Assembly: GCF_019392195.1 (NCBI RefSeq)
Contig: NZ_JAHXKI010000002.1
Coordinates: 1,302,001 to 1,366,000, forward strand
Source of the DNA: Marinobacter sp. F4206
Lineage (GTDB): Bacteria; Pseudomonadota; Gammaproteobacteria; Pseudomonadales; Oleiphilaceae
Direction: 5' to 3'
Length of the DNA: 64,000 bases
The notes under the pieces are model-generated. The model saw only the letters and a program-made list of their open reading frames with translations, made no database searches and was not told the DNA's origin. This document shows, piece after piece, positions 1 to 9,021 of the stretch. Both the position numbers and the translations under genes were made by a program. Within the stretch, counting starts at the first letter, position 1. Every line of letters starts with the position of its first letter.

Positions 1-128
1 CAGCAGGTACTGGTCACTTCTACACGACCAAGAAGAACAAGCGTAACACTCCGGAAAAGATCGAGATCAAAAAGTATGATCCGGTTGTCCGCAAGCACGT
101 TGCGTACAAGGAAGCCAAGATCAAGTAA
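1..128 (+). CDS. rpmG: 50S ribosomal protein L33 (C-terminal part)
   Basis: The reading frame enters from outside the window (first whole codon at position 3) and encodes the C-terminal 41 residues of ribosomal protein L33, a small component of the large ribosomal subunit. The segments [11 protein letters not shown] and [18 protein letters not shown] are typical of L33. The start lies outside the window. A strong intrinsic terminator follows 15 bp after the stop, so this is the end of its transcription unit, usually rpmB-rpmG in this group. Confidence 0.95.
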   Translation, partial: AGTGHFYTTKKNKRNTPEKIEIKKYDPVVRKHVAYKEAKIK

Positions 129-143
129 TTCCTGATCCGGCAT

Positions 144-182
144 CCACAAAAAAACCCGGCCATGCGCCGGGTTTTTTTGTGG
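144..182. terminator. Bidirectional intrinsic terminator after rpmG
   Basis: A 17-bp perfect stem (CCACAAAAAAACCCGGC pairing with its complement) closes over a 5-nt loop. The A and T tracts inside the stem provide U-runs on both strands. It separates rpmG on the plus strand from the convergent minus-strand gene that ends at 198. Confidence 0.9.
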
Positions 183-197
183 CTGAATGCAAGGTAA

Positions 198-1058
198 TCA
201 GAACGTTCCCAGGTAACCCTTGGGCAGGGCCACATCCATGGCGATCGGCAAGTGATCCGAGACCGGGTAACTGACCACCTCGGAACGCCGGATCTCCAGG
301 GACGGGCTCACCAGGATGTGGTCAAGCGCCTTCTCCGGACGCCAACTCGGGAAGCTGTGCGCCGAGTCCGGCAGCGGCACCAGATCCGTTTCCTTTAACG
401 GCGTCTGTGTCAGCAATTCCTCCGCATGATTGTTCATGTCGCCCATCAACACCACGTGGCGGTAGTCGGCAATCTGTTCGCGAATGTAGCCCAGCTGTCG
501 TTGCTGCGCGGCCTTGCTGAGGGAAAGGTGCATCAACACCAGCACCAGTGGATCATCCGCCGACCCGTAGCGGGCGATGATGGCGCCCCGCCCCGGAATC
601 AATCCGGGCAGGCGATGCTCGGTAACATCCAGGGGCCGGAACCGGCTCAGCAGCCCATTACTGTGCTGGGCAATCTGCCCGAGATTGCGGTTGAGCTGCT
701 GATACCAGTAGGGAATACCGGCAGCTTCTGCCAGATACTGGACCTGATTGATGTAGCCGCTGCGCAGGCTGCCACCGTCACACTCCTGCAGGGCAACCAC
801 GTCGTAGTTGCCAATCAGATGCGCGATCCGGTCCAGGTTTTGAATCCGTTTACGGTGGGGCAGGATGTGCTGCCAGCTGCGCGTCAGGTAGTGGCGGTAG
901 GACGAGGTATTGATCCCGACCTGGATATTGAAGGTCAGCAACCGGATATGACGGTGGGGCTCGAACTCAGGCACATGTTCAAAGCCTGAGCAGCGACCAC
1001 GGGGCTGACCGACGGTATTCACAATCCCGTTAAGCTGCTTGCGGATTCGCTTGTACAT
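198..1058 (-). CDS. Endonuclease/exonuclease/phosphatase (EEP) family protein
   Basis: This 286-residue protein has the metal-dependent hydrolase fold shared by exonuclease III, DNase I and sphingomyelinases. Signature segments appear in order: TFNIQ with Asn44, LQE with Glu92, LMHLSL with His177, GDMN at 206-209, LDHI at 245-248 and the terminal SDHLP with Asp268-His269. These supply the metal-binding and catalytic residues of the family. No signal peptide is evident. The ATG at 1058 is preferred to an upstream in-frame start because the family-like sequence begins nearby. It lies downstream of dsbA on the same strand, an order also found in Pseudomonas. The substrate cannot be assigned from sequence. 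Confidence 0.85.
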   Translation of the reverse strand: MYKRIRKQLNGIVNTVGQPRGRCSGFEHVPEFEPHRHIRLLTFNIQVGINTSSYRHYLTRSWQHILPHRKRIQNLDRIAHLIGNYDVVALQECDGGSLRSGYINQVQYLAEAAGIPYWYQQLNRNLGQIAQHSNGLLSRFRPLDVTEHRLPGLIPGRGAIIARYGSADDPLVLVLMHLSLSKAAQQRQLGYIREQIADYRHVVLMGDMNNHAEELLTQTPLKETDLVPLPDSAHSFPSWRPEKALDHILVSPSLEIRRSEVVSYPVSDHLPIAMDVALPKGYLGTF

Positions 1059-1118
1059 GACAACAGCCCTGCTCTGCACCCGGAAAGCCCGCAACCCGGA
1101 AGCTGCGGGCGTACCGAT

Positions 1119-1757
1119 CTATTCAGCGTCGGCGTCACGCTCTCTGGCAACCAGGTAATCGACCACCTCAAGCGCCGCCTCATGACTACCGGCCATGGAC
1201 GCACTTACTTTGTACTTGCCATTAACCAGCATAGTCGGAACACCGGTGATGCGCGCGCCGCGGATCTTGGCCTGGGCCTGCTGCATGCGGGCATTTACAC
1301 CGAAACTCTCGTAGTTTTTCAGGAAAGCTTCCGCATCCACGCCATAACCGGCGACGAAATCCGCCAGCGCTTCCGGCGTGTTCAGGGGGCGCCGTTCACC
1401 AGCCAGCGCATCGAACAGGGCATCGTGAACCTTGTCGAGATCACCCATGGCCTCAAGGGCATAATAGGCGCGGGCATGGGGTTCCCAGGAACGACCCAGA
1501 GCCGCCGGCAACATCTCGAATTCGACGTCATCGGCCAGGTCCTGCTCCCAGGCCTCGACTATCGGCTTGAAGTTGTAGCAGTGGGGGCAGCCGTACCAGA
1601 ACACCTCGGCCACTTCGATCTTGTCGTCACTGTCGGTGCGAACCGGTGTATCCAACGTTTGATAATGCGTTCCCTCTTCCCAGGTTTCAGCACTGGCGGG
1701 CGCGCCAAACGCAAAAACCGCTGCCAGCAAAGCCGCCGTTCCGAGTGTTCTGATCAT
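1119..1757 (-). CDS. dsbA: Periplasmic thiol:disulfide interchange protein DsbA
   Basis: DsbA oxidises cysteine pairs of exported proteins in the periplasm and is itself reoxidised by DsbB. The 212-residue protein has an N-terminal signal peptide cleaved around SA-ET at 23-24, the CPHC active site at Cys57-Cys60 and the cis-proline loop TGVP with Pro174. The length is normal for the family. A GGAG ribosome binding site precedes the ATG. Downstream of cytochrome c4 on the same strand, but a terminator lies between them, so it probably has its own promoter. Confidence 0.95.
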   Translation of the reverse strand: MIRTLGTAALLAAVFAFGAPASAETWEEGTHYQTLDTPVRTDSDDKIEVAEVFWYGCPHCYNFKPIVEAWEQDLADDVEFEMLPAALGRSWEPHARAYYALEAMGDLDKVHDALFDALAGERRPLNTPEALADFVAGYGVDAEAFLKNYESFGVNARMQQAQAKIRGARITGVPTMLVNGKYKVSASMAGSHEAALEVVDYLVARERDADAE

Positions 1758-1865
1758 TGAGCATCTCCGGTCTCGTGAATTCGTAAGTGTGAGGGATTAT
1801 GACCCAGGCAACCCGAAAAGTTCCACCGGCGAGCGAAAACCACAGGCTACAGAGCCGTAAGCAAC

Positions 1866-1893
1866 AAAAAACCCCGCACTCAGCGGGGTTTTT
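1866..1893. terminator. Intrinsic terminator after cytochrome c4 gene
   Basis: The inverted repeat AAAACCCCGC / GCGGGGTTTT closes over a short loop, with A/T tracts on both sides. It lies 30 bp past the stop codon of the minus-strand cytochrome gene and upstream of dsbA, so it most likely ends the cytochrome c4 transcript. Confidence 0.85.
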
Positions 1894-1922
1894 CAGTGTC
1901 AGGCCAGTCGCCGTTCAGGCGA

Positions 1923-2531
1923 TCAGTGCAGGCCGGATACGTAGTTGGCCACGGCCTCGATCTCTGCATCGGTCAACTTTGCGGCCACATCCATCATGAT
2001 CGCAGCGTTGGAACCGGTTGCACGCTCGCCACCGCGATAGGCCTTCAGCTGCTTGACCACATACTCGGCGTTCTGGCCACCCAGGCGCGGGTAGCCGCCA
2101 GGCTCGTTGCCCTTGCCTTGCGGGTTATGACAACCGGCACAAGCCGGAACGCCCGAGGCCATGTTACCGCCACGATACAGGGCAGCGCCCTGCTCGATCA
2201 GGTCAGGATTGGCCTGGCTGACAACCATCTCCTGATCGTCAAAGTAGGCCGCCAGGTCCTGCAGCTCCTGATCAGACTTGCCATCCAGCAGTCCGGTCAT
2301 CTCTGCGATCACACGGTCGCCGGACTGAATGGCCACCAGTTGGTCGTGCAAATAGTTTTCGCCCAGCCCGGACAGCTTGGGGTACGCTCCCATGATGGGC
2401 TTCTGGCCACCCTGGCCATGACAACCGGCACAGACTGCCGCGTTCTGTTCGCCCGCTTGAGGATCTCCTGCCCCGTGAGCCATCGCTGTGAGGCTAACAC
2501 CGAGAACAACTCCTGCGATCAGTTTTTTCAT
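1923..2531 (-). CDS. Dihaem cytochrome c4
   Basis: Cytochrome c4 is a periplasmic, usually membrane-associated, dihaem electron carrier that feeds terminal oxidases. The 202-residue precursor has a signal peptide (residues 1-21, AHGA before GDPQ) and two homologous c-type domains. Each has a CAGCH haem-binding motif, at Cys34-His38 and Cys131-His135, and a distal methionine is expected in each half (for example the MTG and IMMD regions). The internal duplication is typical of the family. The gene is transcribed divergently from engB, as in Pseudomonas. Confidence 0.95.
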   Translation of the reverse strand: MKKLIAGVVLGVSLTAMAHGAGDPQAGEQNAAVCAGCHGQGGQKPIMGAYPKLSGLGENYLHDQLVAIQSGDRVIAEMTGLLDGKSDQELQDLAAYFDDQEMVVSQANPDLIEQGAALYRGGNMASGVPACAGCHNPQGKGNEPGGYPRLGGQNAEYVVKQLKAYRGGERATGSNAAIMMDVAAKLTDAEIEAVANYVSGLH

Positions 2532-2705
2532 GCTCGCTCCGCTTCTCTCATCTTAAAGGTATTCTTCGTTGTGCAGCCGGCAGGCACTGATCAGTCAGGC
2601 TCAAAACCGGGGCTGACAGCGGTCACGCTCAGCGCGCCGCCCGGAATTGGTGTAGCATTATACATTAATCCCTGATAACTGAAATCCAAAGGAAAGCCGA
2701 CCGCT

Positions 2706-3347
2706 GTGGACCCTGATCTGACTCAAAAATCCCTCTCTTTTAACAGTGCCCGTTTCTTGATCAGCGCCTCCAGGCTGGATGAGTGTCCGCCGGATTTTGG
2801 TGCTGAAGTAGCCTTCGCCGGACGATCCAATGCCGGCAAGTCCAGTGCACTCAATGCCATCACCGCCCACGGCAAGCTGGCCCGCACCAGTAAAACCCCT
2901 GGGCGCACCCGCCTGATCAACTTCTTCACCCTGAACCGCGAAGGCTGCCGGCTGGTCGACCTGCCCGGCTATGGCTACGCCAAGGTTTCACGGGACATGA
3001 AAGACGACTGGCAGCAGCATCTGGGCCATTACCTGAACGATCGGCGTTGCCTGCGCGGTCTGGTGCTGGTGATGGACATCCGGCACCCACTCACGGAATT
3101 CGACCAAATGATGGTGGAATGGTGTGAACATAACAACCTTCCGCTGATGATTCTGGCCACCAAAGCCGACAAGCTGAAATTCGGCCAGGCAAAAACCGCG
3201 ATGCTCGGCATCGCCAAAAAGTTGAAAGCGTTTACCTGCGTGGAACACTTGATCATGTTCTCGGCCACGTCAAAGCGCGGCGTTGAAGACTGCCGGGAGG
3301 CACTGACGGATTGGCTTGAGGCGCCGGAAGCGGAGGAAGAGCCCTGA
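2706..3347 (+). CDS. engB: Ribosome biogenesis GTPase EngB (YihA/YsxC)
   Basis: This small GTPase is needed for assembly of the large ribosomal subunit. The 213-residue protein shows all G motifs: G1 GRSNAGKS at 39-46, the switch segment TPGRT at 64-68, G3 DLPG at 85-88, G4 TKAD at 152-155 and G5 SAT at 186-188. Translation starts at GTG, supported by an AAAGGA site about 12 nt upstream; no better in-frame ATG precedes the conserved region. It is divergent from the cytochrome c4 gene. No plus-strand terminator with a U-tract follows; the hairpin just downstream is oriented for the opposite strand. Confidence 0.95.
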   Translation: MDPDLTQKSLSFNSARFLISASRLDECPPDFGAEVAFAGRSNAGKSSALNAITAHGKLARTSKTPGRTRLINFFTLNREGCRLVDLPGYGYAKVSRDMKDDWQQHLGHYLNDRRCLRGLVLVMDIRHPLTEFDQMMVEWCEHNNLPLMILATKADKLKFGQAKTAMLGIAKKLKAFTCVEHLIMFSATSKRGVEDCREALTDWLEAPEAEEEP

Positions 3348-3349
3348 CT

Positions 3350-3386
3350 GAAAAGAAAAAACCGGTCTGCCAACAGACAGACCGGT
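3350..3386 (-). terminator. Intrinsic terminator, minus-strand orientation
   Basis: The stem ACCGGTCTG (3361-3369) pairs with CAGACCGGT (3378-3386). On the minus strand the hairpin is followed by a T-rich run (complement of the A tract at 3351-3360). On the plus strand it is followed by AAAAC, so it fits transcripts arriving from laoR, which would then carry a 3' UTR of about 160 nt. Confidence 0.7.
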
Positions 3387-3543
3387 AAAACGTCAGGGTT
3401 TGCGACGTGCTAAAACCTGAGAACTCACTCAGGAGACGCAAGAAATGTCCGGATTTCCCACGTCATTAACTCTGATGGCTAAATCCGGCAAAAGTTCCAG
3501 ATCCGATCATTTTTTAATCAGCATTTCGACTTCTACCTATGCG

Positions 3544-4218
3544 CTACACCAGAATGCCCGCCTCCGTGCGCTCGGGCAGTGATGGCCGATAGTTCTCCCG
3601 CAAGGCCATAACCCGATCACGATAGGCCGGTGTGAGGTAGGGAATCTCCAGGGTCAACACCTGATAGATCCCCTGCTTCAGCTCGGTCAGCGTCAGCTCA
3701 GCGTAGGTTTCCTCGGCGTGGGCGGTTTTCAGGAACGCCATCCAGTTGGTGATCACCAGCCAGACATTCAGCGACATCGCCGCACGCAGATCGTCAGGCT
3801 GTTCCTCGACGATACCGGCCTCCGATAACCTCTCGAAGATACGACTGATGGCCGTCAGGCACCGGTTGGTGAACTCCCTGTAGTCCTGACGCAGCCGGGA
3901 ATCGCTGTCGAGGAGGTACTCCAGATCCCGGTGGAAGAACCGGTAGCTCCAAAGACCATCGAAAACCGATTCCAGATAGAACGTCATGTCATCCAGAGTC
4001 ATGGCGCGGTCTTCCGGAATATCGAGGTAGTAATCCACCAGCTTCTCGTATTCGAGGAAGATCTCGTAAATGATGTCCGACTTGTTCCGAAAGTGGTAAT
4101 AGAGGTTGCCCGGAGAGATCGCCAGGTGCGCCGCAATGTGGTTGGTGGTGACGTTACGTTCGCCCCGCTCGTTGAACAGCTCCAGACTGGAAAGCAGTAT
4201 TTTGTCTCTGGTTTTCAT
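3544..4218 (-). CDS. laoR: TetR-family regulator of long-chain alcohol oxidation (LaoR-like)
   Basis: The 224-residue protein has an N-terminal TetR helix-turn-helix at about residues 20-45 (NVTTNHIAAHLAISPGNLYY) and an all-helical ligand domain. It is divergent from an aldehyde dehydrogenase, a Tat-exported protein and a GMC oxidoreductase. The order matches Pseudomonas aeruginosa PA0367-PA0364, the LaoRCBA system for oxidising long-chain alcohols and aldehydes, where LaoR is a repressor. The ATG at 4218 is chosen over the GTG at 4251 because the family sequence begins MKTRDKIL and an AGG site lies just before it. Function is inferred from synteny and family; the ligand is unknown. Confidence 0.85.
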   Translation of the reverse strand: MKTRDKILLSSLELFNERGERNVTTNHIAAHLAISPGNLYYHFRNKSDIIYEIFLEYEKLVDYYLDIPEDRAMTLDDMTFYLESVFDGLWSYRFFHRDLEYLLDSDSRLRQDYREFTNRCLTAISRIFERLSEAGIVEEQPDDLRAAMSLNVWLVITNWMAFLKTAHAEETYAELTLTELKQGIYQVLTLEIPYLTPAYRDRVMALRENYRPSLPERTEAGILV

Positions 4219-4280
4219 AAACCTGCCGGCGCTTGTTGTTTTGTGGCTCACGGATGGCCCGATAGGCCATCGCCCCCTGC

Positions 4281-4309
4281 TTGACTACCTAGAGTATATA
4301 CTCTAATAA
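4281..4309 (+). promoter_or_regulatory. Predicted sigma-70 promoter of laoCBA
   Basis: TTGACT at 4281-4286 is separated by 17 bp from TAATAA at 4304-4309, giving a transcript start near 4317 and an untranslated leader of about 80 nt before laoC. The spacer is almost filled by a perfect palindrome, so a bound repressor would exclude RNA polymerase. Confidence 0.65.
4290..4305. promoter_or_regulatory. Probable LaoR operator
   Basis: TAGAGTATATACTCTA is a perfect 16-bp palindrome in the laoR-laoC intergenic region, sitting between the -35 and -10 elements of the predicted laoC promoter. Size, symmetry and position are as expected for a dimeric TetR-family repressor. Binding by LaoR is an inference. 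Confidence 0.7.
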
Positions 4310-4399
4310 TACCCCTAAGTGCAAATTGAGCATTTTTTCGCCACCACACAACAACAGACTGCCGCCCGAACCCGGCGACGTCGTATTGGGGAGTACGCT

Positions 4400-5845
4400 A
4401 TGGGAGCCACTGTCGTCCAGCTTACCGAGAGCAAGAAACAGATCCAGCACACCCATCGGGTTTTCCAGGACCAGAAAAAGGCATTCCGCAACAACCCCAT
4501 GCCCTCGCAGACCGAGCGCCAGGAAAACCTCAAGCGCCTGAAACGGGCCCTGCTAACCAACCAGGACCGACTGCTGGAGGCCATTGACCGGGATTTCAGC
4601 TGCCGCTCAAAGGATGAATCCCTGATCGCCGAGGTCATGCCCTCGATTCAGGGCATCAATTACACCCTGAAAAACCTGAATGGCTGGATGAAGCCCTCGA
4701 AGCGCCATGTGTCGGTGCTTTTCCAGCCAGCCAGCAACAAGGTTCATTACCAGCCCAAGGGCGTGGTTGGTGTCATCGTGCCCTGGAACTACCCGCTGTA
4801 CCTGGCCGTTGGTCCCCTGGTGGCGTCGCTCGCGGCCGGCAACCGGACCATGATCAAGATGTCCGAGTTCACGCCCCATACCGCCGCACTGTTCAAGGAA
4901 ATCATTGAGGCCTCGTTTCCGGAAGACCTGGTCTCAGTCATCACCGGTGAAGCGGACGTCGCCGCCGATTTCTCGTCCCGGCCATTCGACCATCTGCTGT
5001 TCACCGGCTCTACCTCCGTGGGCAAGATGGTGATGCGGGCGGCTGCCGAGAACCTCACGCCGGTCACCCTGGAACTCGGTGGCAAATCGCCCGCCATCGT
5101 GTCCCCGGACGTGCCCATGGAAGACGCCGCCCAGCGCATTGCCTTTGGCAAGGCCTTCAACGCCGGCCAGACCTGCGTTGCGCCGGACTATGTCCTGTGT
5201 CCCGCCGACCGGGTTCAGGCCTTTGTCGATGAATTCCGCACCCGGTTCTCGGAAATGTACCCGAGTCTGCGGGATAACGACGATTTCACCGCCATCATCA
5301 ATGAGCGCCAGTACGACCGCCTGCAGGGCTACCTTGAGGACGCCCGCGCCAAGGGCGCCGAGATCATCGAGATCAACCCGGCCCGGGAAAACCTGGGCGA
5401 TGGCACGCGGAAAATTCCGCTAACCCTGGTCCTGAACACGACCCCGGACATGAAGGTGATGCAGGACGAGATCTTCGGCCCCCTGCTGCCGGTCGTCAGT
5501 TACAACGGCCTGGACGAAGCCCTGCATTACATCAACGACCGTCCGCGACCGCTGGCCCTGTACTTCTTCGGCTACGACAAGGACCAGCAGCAGCACGTGG
5601 TGGACAACACCCATTCCGGCGGCATGTGCATCAACGATGCGCTCATGCACGTCGCCCAGGATGACCTGCCGTTCGGCGGCATCGGTGACTCCGGTATGGG
5701 CCACTACCACGGCAAGGAAGGCTTCCTGACCTTCTCCCACCATCGCGCCATCTTTACCAAACAGAAATTCAACAGCGGCAAGTATGTGTACGCACCGCAC
5801 GGTACCGCTGCCCACAAGATGGTATACAAGTTCTTTATTCGCTGA
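4400..5845 (+). CDS. laoC: Aldehyde dehydrogenase, coniferyl-aldehyde dehydrogenase type (LaoC-like)
   Basis: The 481-residue NAD(P)-dependent aldehyde dehydrogenase is expected to oxidise long-chain aldehydes to fatty acids. It has the general-base Glu225 in LELGGKSP, the catalytic Cys259 in GQTCVAPDY and the PWNYPLYL cofactor-binding segment. The C-terminal stretch near KMVYKFFIR may associate with membrane. The ATG at 4400 has a GGGGAG ribosome binding site; an upstream in-frame start at 4319 would nearly coincide with the predicted transcription start and is rejected. First gene of the laoCBA operon; the next gene starts 66 bp later. Sequence alone suggests only the family; the substrate comes from the Pseudomonas lao context. 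Confidence 0.9.
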   Translation: MGATVVQLTESKKQIQHTHRVFQDQKKAFRNNPMPSQTERQENLKRLKRALLTNQDRLLEAIDRDFSCRSKDESLIAEVMPSIQGINYTLKNLNGWMKPSKRHVSVLFQPASNKVHYQPKGVVGVIVPWNYPLYLAVGPLVASLAAGNRTMIKMSEFTPHTAALFKEIIEASFPEDLVSVITGEADVAADFSSRPFDHLLFTGSTSVGKMVMRAAAENLTPVTLELGGKSPAIVSPDVPMEDAAQRIAFGKAFNAGQTCVAPDYVLCPADRVQAFVDEFRTRFSEMYPSLRDNDDFTAIINERQYDRLQGYLEDARAKGAEIIEINPARENLGDGTRKIPLTLVLNTTPDMKVMQDEIFGPLLPVVSYNGLDEALHYINDRPRPLALYFFGYDKDQQQHVVDNTHSGGMCINDALMHVAQDDLPFGGIGDSGMGHYHGKEGFLTFSHHRAIFTKQKFNSGKYVYAPHGTAAHKMVYKFFIR

Positions 5846-5911
5846 CGCTTGGCACGGGAGTCCAGTCAGGGCTCCCGCGCGCCTCACCAACAAGAATAAG
5901 AGAAAAGATCC

Positions 5912-6550
5912 ATGAACAATCAGCCGCACGCCCCATCGCCCGGCAGCGACATTGCCCACCCTGATCGCCGCAGCTTTCTGAAAGCGGGCATGGCCGGGGC
6001 GCTGTTTCTCGGTACCGTCAGCGTCACCGCGGGCCTCAGCGGGTGCGCCACAGCGCCCGCCGGCCGGCTGGGCGCGGTCGACACCCGCATGGACGCCCGA
6101 TACCAGTTCCAGTTTTTGACCCGGGACGACATCCAGCTGTTCGAAGCCCTGCTCCCGGCCATGATTGGCCCGGCGCTGCCGGAGCAGCCCCAGTCCCGGC
6201 GCCTGGCCATCGCCTCCACCATCGAACGCATTGATGCCGGCATTTACAAGTTCGGACCTGCCAATCAGCGGGAGTTACGCCGCCTGTTTGATTTGCTCAA
6301 CTTCGGTTTCACCCGGGTCACCGTTGCCCGGGTCTGGTCGAGCTGGCCCAACGTGACCACCGCCGAGGCCGATGCGTTTCTCGAGCGCTGGCGCACCAGC
6401 GGTATTGGCTTGTTCAACAACGGCTACATCGCCCTGACCAAGATCAGCAACGTGGCCTTTTACGGCTACCAGGACCACTGGCACCTATCCGGCTACCCCG
6501 GACCTCCCCAGTGGGCCATCGACGCCCTGCCCCACATCAAGAACGCCTGA
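5912..6550 (+). CDS. laoB: Tat-signal lipoprotein LaoB-like
   Basis: This 212-residue protein has a twin-arginine signal (DRRSFLK, residues 18-24), a hydrophobic segment and a lipobox-like LSGC with Cys45. It is therefore predicted to be exported folded and probably lipid-anchored. The C-terminal half (for example NVAFYGYQDHWHLSGYPGPP) resembles the small subunit that accompanies membrane GMC and gluconate-type dehydrogenases. It lies between the aldehyde dehydrogenase and the GMC oxidoreductase and ends 26 bp before the latter, consistent with being its partner or exporter. In Pseudomonas, LaoB supports the alcohol dehydrogenase. No catalytic motif is seen. Confidence 0.8.
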   Translation: MNNQPHAPSPGSDIAHPDRRSFLKAGMAGALFLGTVSVTAGLSGCATAPAGRLGAVDTRMDARYQFQFLTRDDIQLFEALLPAMIGPALPEQPQSRRLAIASTIERIDAGIYKFGPANQRELRRLFDLLNFGFTRVTVARVWSSWPNVTTAEADAFLERWRTSGIGLFNNGYIALTKISNVAFYGYQDHWHLSGYPGPPQWAIDALPHIKNA

Positions 6551-6576
6551 TTCACTGCCGATTTACGGAGCCAACC

Positions 6577-8169
6577 ATGTCGTTAACCGATCGCATTGCC
6601 GAGGGCCTCGAGGCCGGCTGGGACGTCACCGATGGCGCAACCCTGGTCGAAAACCAGACCCACGAGGCCGACGTGGTGGTGGTCGGCACCGGTGCCGGTG
6701 GCGGCACCACCGCGGAGATCCTCGCCAAGAGCGGGCTGTCGGTAATTCTGGTGGAAGAGGGCCGGCTGTATTACCAGAAAGACTTCAAGATGGATGAGCT
6801 CACCGCCTACGCCAACCTGTATCAGGAGGGCATGAGCCGGGTCACCCGAGACGGCGCCATTGCCATCCTTCAGGGCCGCTGTGTCGGTGGCTCCACCACC
6901 GTCAACTGGACCTCCAGCTTCCGTACGCCGGACGAAACCCTGAGCTACTGGTCCAGCCAGTTCGGGCTGGACAGCCTGACTCCGGACGCCATGGCGCCCT
7001 GGTTTGAAGGCCGTGAGCAACGGCACTCCATGGCACCCTGGCACATGGACCCCAACACCAACAACGACATACTGCGCCAGGGCTGCGAGAAACTTGGCTA
7101 CGCCTGGCAGGTCATTCCAAGGAATGTGAAAGGCTGCTGGAACCTGGGCTATTGCGGGGTCGGCTGCCCCACTAACGCCAAGCAGGGGGCCCTGATGACC
7201 ACCGTGCCCGGTGCCCTGGACCACAAGGCCCGGCTGTTCCACGGGCTTCGCGCCGACCGGCTGGTGATGGCCCAGGACCGTATCGATCACCTGCAAGCCA
7301 TGGCCATGAAGGTCGACGGCGTTACCCCGTCGGGCGTCATGGTGACCCTGAAAGCCCGTCACTTTGTCGTGGCCGCCAGCGCCATCGGCTCGCCCGGGTT
7401 ATTGCTAAGATCCGAAATTCCCGACCCCTACAACCGGGTAGGCAAGCGCTCCTTCCTGCATCCGGTCAATGCCACGGTCGCGCAGATGCCGGAGAAGGTG
7501 GACCCATACTATGGCGCACCCCAGTCGATCTATTCCGACGAATTCAACTTCAAGAATGGCGTCGATGGCCCGGCGGGGTTCAAGCTCGAAGTCCCGCCAC
7601 TGCACCCCGCAGTATCCGCCGGTGTCATTCCCGGCCACGGACAACTCCAGATTGATGCCATGGCCGGCCTGCCCTGGACCCAGTCCGTCATTGCCCTGCT
7701 CCGGGACGGTTTTCACCCCGAGAGCCCCGGCGGCACGGTGTCTCTTCGGGACGACGGCAGCCCGGTACTGGACTACCCGATCTCCGACTACCTCTGGAAA
7801 GGGCTTCGACAGGCCTACCACACCATGGCCGAAATCCAGTTTGCCGCCGGCGCCAGCAAAGTTCGGCTGGTGCACCTGGACTCCGACTGGTACCGCAGCT
7901 GGGCCGACGCCAAGGCCTCCATCGAGACCATTGCCATGCAGCCGCACCGGGTCCGTCTGTTCACCGCTCACCAGATGGGCGGCTGCGGCATGGGCGCAAA
8001 CCCGCAGGAGTCGGTGGTCAACGGCTTCGGCGAACACCATCACGTGAGCAACCTCAGCGTGCACGATGCCTCGATCTTCCCGACCAGCATCGGCGCCAAT
8101 CCGCAGCTGTCGGTCTATGCCCTGGCCGCCAGGAACAGTACGCGGCTGGCGAGTAAACTGGCAGGTTAA
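6577..8169 (+). CDS. laoA: GMC-family long-chain alcohol dehydrogenase (LaoA-like)
   Basis: This 530-residue flavoprotein of the glucose-methanol-choline oxidoreductase family is predicted to oxidise long-chain alcohols. The N-terminal Rossmann motif GTGAGGG at 37-43 binds FAD, GGSTTVNWTSSFRTP is the first GMC signature, and the C-terminal HQMGGCGMG with His465 and DASIFPTSIGANPQ form the active-site region. It lacks its own signal peptide, so export could depend on the Tat protein encoded just upstream. A GGAG site precedes the ATG. Sterol- or choline-type activity is possible from family alone; the operon order favours long-chain alcohols. Confidence 0.88.
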   Translation: MSLTDRIAEGLEAGWDVTDGATLVENQTHEADVVVVGTGAGGGTTAEILAKSGLSVILVEEGRLYYQKDFKMDELTAYANLYQEGMSRVTRDGAIAILQGRCVGGSTTVNWTSSFRTPDETLSYWSSQFGLDSLTPDAMAPWFEGREQRHSMAPWHMDPNTNNDILRQGCEKLGYAWQVIPRNVKGCWNLGYCGVGCPTNAKQGALMTTVPGALDHKARLFHGLRADRLVMAQDRIDHLQAMAMKVDGVTPSGVMVTLKARHFVVAASAIGSPGLLLRSEIPDPYNRVGKRSFLHPVNATVAQMPEKVDPYYGAPQSIYSDEFNFKNGVDGPAGFKLEVPPLHPAVSAGVIPGHGQLQIDAMAGLPWTQSVIALLRDGFHPESPGGTVSLRDDGSPVLDYPISDYLWKGLRQAYHTMAEIQFAAGASKVRLVHLDSDWYRSWADAKASIETIAMQPHRVRLFTAHQMGGCGMGANPQESVVNGFGEHHHVSNLSVHDASIFPTSIGANPQLSVYALAARNSTRLASKLAG

Positions 8170-8210
8170 ACACCAGCCGTTTTGGGATGGGCAGCAAACT
8201 GGTATTCTAG

Positions 8211-8976
<766 letters not shown>

Positions 8977-8981
8977 AACGC

Positions 8982-9007
8982 AAAAAAGCCCCGAAAGGGG
9001 CTTTTTT
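8982..9007. terminator. Bidirectional intrinsic terminator
   Basis: An 11-bp stem (AAAAAAGCCCC with its complement) closes over a GAAA tetraloop and ends in a T run. It lies 6 bp after the ferredoxin stop and 15 bp before the end of the convergent minus-strand gene, so it serves both. Confidence 0.92.
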
Positions 9008-9021
9008 ATGCCGCCTGAACC

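Noticed and set aside
4319..4399. N-terminal extension of laoC
   Set aside because: It would begin at the predicted transcription start, lacks a ribosome binding site and is not family-like; the ATG at 4400 has a GGGGAG site.
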